Positions 60,598-64,000 of a stretch of 64,000 nt of DNA are shown piece by piece (within the stretch, counting starts at the first letter, position 1; every line of letters starts with the position of its first letter). The DNA lies in NCBI RefSeq assembly GCF_003946515.1, contig NZ_RHOM01000012.1:1-64000 (forward strand). The letters are read 5' to 3'. The position numbers and the translations under genes are program-made. The notes beneath the pieces are model-generated. The model searched no databases, had not been told where the DNA came from, and saw only the letters and a list, made by a program, of their open reading frames with translations. The stretch is from Companilactobacillus zhongbaensis. GTDB lineage: Bacteria > Bacillota > Bacilli > Lactobacillales > Lactobacillaceae.

Positions 60598-61487
60598 TAT
60601 TTTTCCCCCACTTTCATCCGGAATATCTCATCTAGAGTCGGTGGTCGTTGTGAGAATTCTTCGATGTAGTGACCTTTAGTCAATTGGTCAAAGATGGCTG
60701 GACCAGCTTGTTCACTGTCAAGACGTAGTAAAAAGCGTCCATCGCGAAGAGGTTCTACGGTGTTGACCATAGGCAATTCCCATAATTTTTCAATGGACCA
60801 ATCAGTTGCCACGAATAATTCCGTTTTACCAAACTGTCCACGGACCTCATCCAAGTTACCGGACAAAACGACATTCCCCGTTTTCAGCATGACCAAAGAA
60901 TCGCAGACTTCTTCAACGTTAGACATGTCGTGACTTGAAAAAATAATCGAAGCTCCATTAGCTTTTTCAGCTAAGACAGCTTGTTTCAACAAGTCAGAAT
61001 TAACAGGATCAAGCCCACTAAATGGCTCGTCCAAAATGATCAAAGAAGGACGATGGATCAAAGTACAGATCAGTTGGACTTTTTGCTGGTTACCTTTAGA
61101 AAGATCTTTGATCTTGTCAGACTTCTTACCTTTAACAGCGAATTTCTCCATCCACTGATCGATCTGTGGCTTGATATCTTTCGCCTTTTTCCCTTTTAGC
61201 TTAGCCAAGTATACTATCTGTTGTTCGATCGTCAATTTTGGCATTAAACTACGTTCTTCGGGAAGATAGCCGATTTGATCAAAAACATCTTCTGAAATAG
61301 GCGCATCATTCCAAGAAATGTCGCCATCAAACTTCAAAAAATTTAAGATACTGTGAAATGAAGTTGATTTACCGGCACCATTTTGACCGATCAATCCCAT
61401 AATTTCCCCATCAGCAATCGAAAAACTAACATCGTTTAAAGCTTTGACGTCCCCGAACTGTTTCGATACGTGTTCCACTTTTAACAC
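60597..61487 (-). CDS. ABC exporter ATP-binding protein (NatA-like)
   Basis: The 296-residue ATPase has Walker A GQNGAGKST, signature LSKGNQQK and Walker B LIILDEPFSGLDP with switch His in FSSHD. The C-terminal extension of about 80 residues is typical of NatA/CcmA-like exporters. It partners the coupled downstream permease. The start is GTG at 61487 with GGGGGCGA upstream; the longer start is not supported. Confidence 0.9.
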   Translation of the reverse strand: MLKVEHVSKQFGDVKALNDVSFSIADGEIMGLIGQNGAGKSTSFHSILNFLKFDGDISWNDAPISEDVFDQIGYLPEERSLMPKLTIEQQIVYLAKLKGKKAKDIKPQIDQWMEKFAVKGKKSDKIKDLSKGNQQKVQLICTLIHRPSLIILDEPFSGLDPVNSDLLKQAVLAEKANGASIIFSSHDMSNVEEVCDSLVMLKTGNVVLSGNLDEVRGQFGKTELFVATDWSIEKLWELPMVNTVEPLRDGRFLLRLDSEQAGPAIFDQLTKGHYIEEFSQRPPTLDEIFRMKVGEK

Positions 61488-61672
61488 ATCATCGCCCCCT
61501 TTATTATTTATTAATCGTATCAATTATAAAGAGTTATTAATAGTGCCAAAATAATATTCGATAAAATGAAAACATCTTGCTCTGCCAGCATTCCAAATAA
61601 GCAAAGTAGATCAGTCGCATATTTCATAACTCAAGATGTTATAATCTAGCCATTAAGTGAGGGGGCATTCAT

Positions 61673-61939
61673 ATGGACAACAACAAAGGCATAGTGAAAA
61701 TATCTCAAAATGGCGAAATCAAATTGTCAAAAGAATTAATGAAAAAACTAGCTATAAAACCTGGTGATAACCTCTACTACAACATCGAAAAGGACCATAA
61801 AGTAACCTTCCAAAATCCTAATGATTCCTGGTACAACATCATTAAGAACACATCTAGTGAAAAAGTTGTCTTCGACCAAAACGGAAACTATGATCCAAAA
61901 AAAAGTCCAAATTTCCATGACTGGATGGTCAATGGATAA
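61673..61939 (+). CDS. AbrB/SpoVT/MazE-like small DNA-binding protein
   Basis: The 88-residue protein begins with a swapped-hairpin motif: GIVKISQNGEIKLSKELMKKLAIKPGDNLYYNI (residues about 6-38, read in parts). This domain is found in AbrB regulators and MazE/VapB antitoxins. The C-terminal tail (SWYNIIKN, DPKKSPNFHDWMVNG) may be a partner-binding segment. No toxin gene follows, so it is a lone regulator or antitoxin remnant. RBS GAGGGGGC precedes the ATG. Confidence 0.75.
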   Translation: MDNNKGIVKISQNGEIKLSKELMKKLAIKPGDNLYYNIEKDHKVTFQNPNDSWYNIIKNTSSEKVVFDQNGNYDPKKSPNFHDWMVNG

Positions 61940-62014
61940 TGGACTTTTTTGATTCTAAATTAATTAGGAAAATACGCTATTTCTGGTTGTTTATATTTTT
62001 TAACTTACTACTGT

Positions 62015-62578
62015 TTAATACTCACGGATCTTAGGTGGGATATAACTGTACATAAATGTATAAACATTTTCTAGCTTGTCAGTAAAGAACAGCTTGGAAC
62101 GATCTTTTCGAGTGAGAAAGCCTTTTTCAGTCATATAATCGAACATATCTCGCAAATGGTTGTAATATCCATCTACGTTGAATAGAACACAAGGGTTCTC
62201 ATTATCGCCTAGTCGTGACCATGAGAATGCCTCGATAATCTCTTCCAAAGTTCCTGGTCCACCAGGTAGGGCAATTGATCCGTCGGACATTTCGAGCATC
62301 AATTGCTTACGTTCTGACATGTCAGCAACTACTTTCAGTTCCGTCAAGCCGTCATAAGCAGCGCCTCGATCAACTAGTTCTTGAGGCATGATCCCGTATA
62401 CTTTGCCGCCTCGGTCTAAGACACGTTTGGCGAGGATGCCCATTAATCCGACTCCTCCACCACCGTATACTAAGTTAAAGTCATTATCGACCAACCAATC
62501 TGCCAGACGGATTGCCGCCTTTACGATGTTTTGGTCGTTACCTTCAGATGCACCACAATAAACCGCGATATTTTTCAT
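62015..62578 (-). CDS. LOG-family nucleotide phosphoribohydrolase (YvdD-like)
   Basis: The 187-residue protein has the LOG motifs VYCGASEG, GGGGVGLMGILAKRVLDRGG and LPGGPGTLEEI, the PGGxGTxxE site. Known activity: release of the base from nucleoside 5'-monophosphates. It is cytoplasmic. The ATG at 62578 is preceded by TAGGAGG. It is monocistronic. Confidence 0.92.
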   Translation of the reverse strand: MKNIAVYCGASEGNDQNIVKAAIRLADWLVDNDFNLVYGGGGVGLMGILAKRVLDRGGKVYGIMPQELVDRGAAYDGLTELKVVADMSERKQLMLEMSDGSIALPGGPGTLEEIIEAFSWSRLGDNENPCVLFNVDGYYNHLRDMFDYMTEKGFLTRKDRSKLFFTDKLENVYTFMYSYIPPKIREY

Positions 62579-62676
62579 GTCGAACCTCCTAGTGTATTTA
62601 CCCAAAAGACTAGCATATAATCAGGATTTTTTAAAAAATGTTTCGTTATATTTTTTATCAAAATTGTAATAATACT

Positions 62677-62714
62677 AAAAAAGCTGCCATCATTTGCGAT
62701 AGCAGCTTTTTCGA
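62677..62714 (-). terminator. Terminator of gldA
   Basis: AAAGCTGCTATCG and TGGCAGCTTTTTTAG pair on the minus strand around a short loop. Confidence 0.85.
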
Positions 62715-62716
62715 TA

Positions 62717-63820
62717 TTATTTTGATTCGTTGTATTCATGAACGTAAGCACTAACAGCCAAAATTACGTCAGCCACATCTTCTGGCGTTACTTCAAACGG
62801 CATATTTTGCATAGTTTCTGCAGGATCTGTTGCAGCTTTTCCGACCTTTAAGAGATCTTCATATGAAACATCAGGAATGTAGAGATCTTCAAGCGTTGTT
62901 GGTAATCCTATGCTTTGATAAAAGTCGATAAACTTATTCATTTTTTCTTCAGGAGCATTATCTAACATCAACTCACAAAGAGTCCCATAGGCAACTTTTT
63001 CACCGTGCATCAAAGTCTCAATTTTCCCATCAAGTACAGTGAAGGCATCGTAAATAGCGTGAGCAGCTGCTAATCCAGCACTTTCAAAGCCTAAACCACT
63101 AAGTAATGTGTTAGCTTCGATAACTGCATCTAGTGAAGGACTTACTACGTTTGCCTTTGAAGCCGCATATGCTTGTTTACCATGTAAGAATAAATTGTTC
63201 ATACAAGTTTTTGCAATTGCTAATGAGGCTAATGTTTGTTGACCGTGAAGCATTGAAGGATTGTGACCTTGAGCAACATCACTAGCTTCAACATTTGTAG
63301 CCATGGCATCACCCATACCAGCTGCCAAGGTTCTTACAGGAGCTTGGGCGACAACTTGTGTATCGATCAAAACTAAATCCGGGTTCTTGTCATAGAATGA
63401 GTAATATTTGAATGTCCCATCTGGATTGTACATTACTGACAATGCGGAACAAGGTGCATCAGTTGATGCTGTTGTTGGCATAACAACAACTTTAACTTTA
63501 GCTTTATCACCGATTTTCTTTGTAGCATCAGCAGTCTTACCACCACCAACACCAATCACTAGATCAGCATTATGCTTATCACAAATATCAGCAATTCGTT
63601 GTGACTCTTCATCAGAAGCTTCACCACCGAACACAGCATGTTCAACATCAAAGCCTTTATCTTTTAAAACGTCGAAGACTTTATTCCCAATGATTTTCCA
63701 GACATTGTCATCACTAATAAGTACTGGTTTACTACCGAGATCCTTAACATACTTATCAACTTCGAGTGCAACATTCTTTCCTTGAATATAACGTGATGGA
63801 CTTGCAAAAATTTTTACCAT
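62717..63820 (-). CDS. gldA: Glycerol dehydrogenase
   Basis: The 367-residue iron/zinc-type dehydrogenase has GVGGGKTADATKKIGD for NAD binding, PTTASTDAPCS and the metal ligands in AAGMGDAMAT, AAAHAIYDAF and TLMHGEKVAYG. It interconverts glycerol and dihydroxyacetone with NAD. The ATG at 63820 is preceded by AAAGGGGGAA. A perfect cre site lies upstream (63876-63889), suggesting catabolite repression by CcpA. No dihydroxyacetone kinase is adjacent. Confidence 0.93.
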   Translation of the reverse strand: MVKIFASPSRYIQGKNVALEVDKYVKDLGSKPVLISDDNVWKIIGNKVFDVLKDKGFDVEHAVFGGEASDEESQRIADICDKHNADLVIGVGGGKTADATKKIGDKAKVKVVVMPTTASTDAPCSALSVMYNPDGTFKYYSFYDKNPDLVLIDTQVVAQAPVRTLAAGMGDAMATNVEASDVAQGHNPSMLHGQQTLASLAIAKTCMNNLFLHGKQAYAASKANVVSPSLDAVIEANTLLSGLGFESAGLAAAHAIYDAFTVLDGKIETLMHGEKVAYGTLCELMLDNAPEEKMNKFIDFYQSIGLPTTLEDLYIPDVSYEDLLKVGKAATDPAETMQNMPFEVTPEDVADVILAVSAYVHEYNESK

Positions 63821-63875
63821 GATCGTTCCCCCTTTGTTAATATTTTCATTATAAGACAAAAAACATAATTTTTCA

Positions 63876-63889
63876 TGACAACGCTATCA
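63876..63889. promoter_or_regulatory. Perfect cre site upstream of gldA
   Basis: TGACAACGCTATCA matches TGWNANCGNTNWCA at all 14 positions, about 56 bases upstream of the gldA start. Confidence 0.65.
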
Positions 63890-64000
63890 AAAATATTTAT
63901 AAAAATTGTTTGAGTCAATCCCGTAGAAACACTATGAAACGGGTACCAGACACTCATATCATTGACTTTTAAAATATGATTTTTGTGGAAATAAAATTGA

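Overview
The window looks like a chromosomal segment of a low-GC Gram-positive lactic acid bacterium of the Lactobacillaceae. The evidence is LPXTG (LPQTG) wall-anchored proteins, MucBP-like repeats, a C-terminal domain like that of lactobacillar surface-layer proteins, PepC, an ECF-transporter S component, CcpA-type cre sites, and the AGGAGG-type ribosome binding sites throughout. A Companilactobacillus-like species is plausible but is inference. No rRNA, tRNA, CRISPR array, transposase or prophage gene was seen.

Layout. 1-3.9 kb: the 3' end of a Ser/Asp/Gly-repeat LPQTG protein and a complete LPQTG/MucBP-like adhesin. 4-9.7 kb: housekeeping genes (pepC, gatD, ECF S component, proC, DUF975) and two related small exported proteins. 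10.6-14.3 kb: a 1222-residue surface protein ending in about 395 hydrophobic residues with no Lys or Arg. 14.8-16.5 kb: a ThiD/PdxK kinase and an Asn/Gln/Tyr-rich membrane protein. 16.7-22.7 kb: cydABDC. 22.9-25.4 kb: a membrane-tethered MerR regulator with a zinc ribbon, then a phosphoesterase/PHP phosphatase pair. 25.9-29.2 kb: polyprenyl diphosphate synthase, menA and ackA. 29.3-33.5 kb: a polysaccharide-type operon (coiled-coil protein plus two GT2 enzymes). 34.2-40 kb: AhpD-like protein, lactate permease, TetR and NapA-like antiporter, NDH-2. 40.5-47.5 kb: a pentose/pentitol locus (ROK regulator, SDR, FGGY kinase, GPH symporter) with an orphan L27 gene, a second SDR and an HxlR regulator inside it. 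48-57.5 kb: Amt, DUF1003, nicotinamidase-like protein, alpha/beta hydrolase-like protein, two secreted low-complexity proteins, a 53-residue membrane protein with DsbB, MntH and HemH. 58.4-64 kb: a lipoprotein, a NatAB-like ABC exporter, an AbrB-like protein, LOG and GldA.

How genes work together. NDH-2, polyprenyl synthase, MenA, cytochrome bd (CydAB), its CydDC maturation exporter and ferrochelatase make most of a minimal aerobic chain (NADH to menaquinone to bd oxidase). No menaquinone-ring or upstream haem genes are seen here, so precursor uptake is likely. Lactate permease, acetate kinase and glycerol dehydrogenase fit the same redox metabolism.

The most unusual content is non-coding. 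Seven copies of a repeat of about 180 bp (family A) share one secondary structure: a long P1 stem, a short P2, then two hairpins, one with a conserved T.T mismatch. Arm sequences differ between copies but stay complementary, which is strong covariation. A second family of long hairpins (family B, three full copies plus one truncated) lies in intergenic regions, twice directly after a stop codon. The DNA around several family A copies also seems to carry a local A/C-versus-G/T strand asymmetry that follows element orientation. Coordinates were counted by eye from the printed sequence; no searches or folding programs were run.
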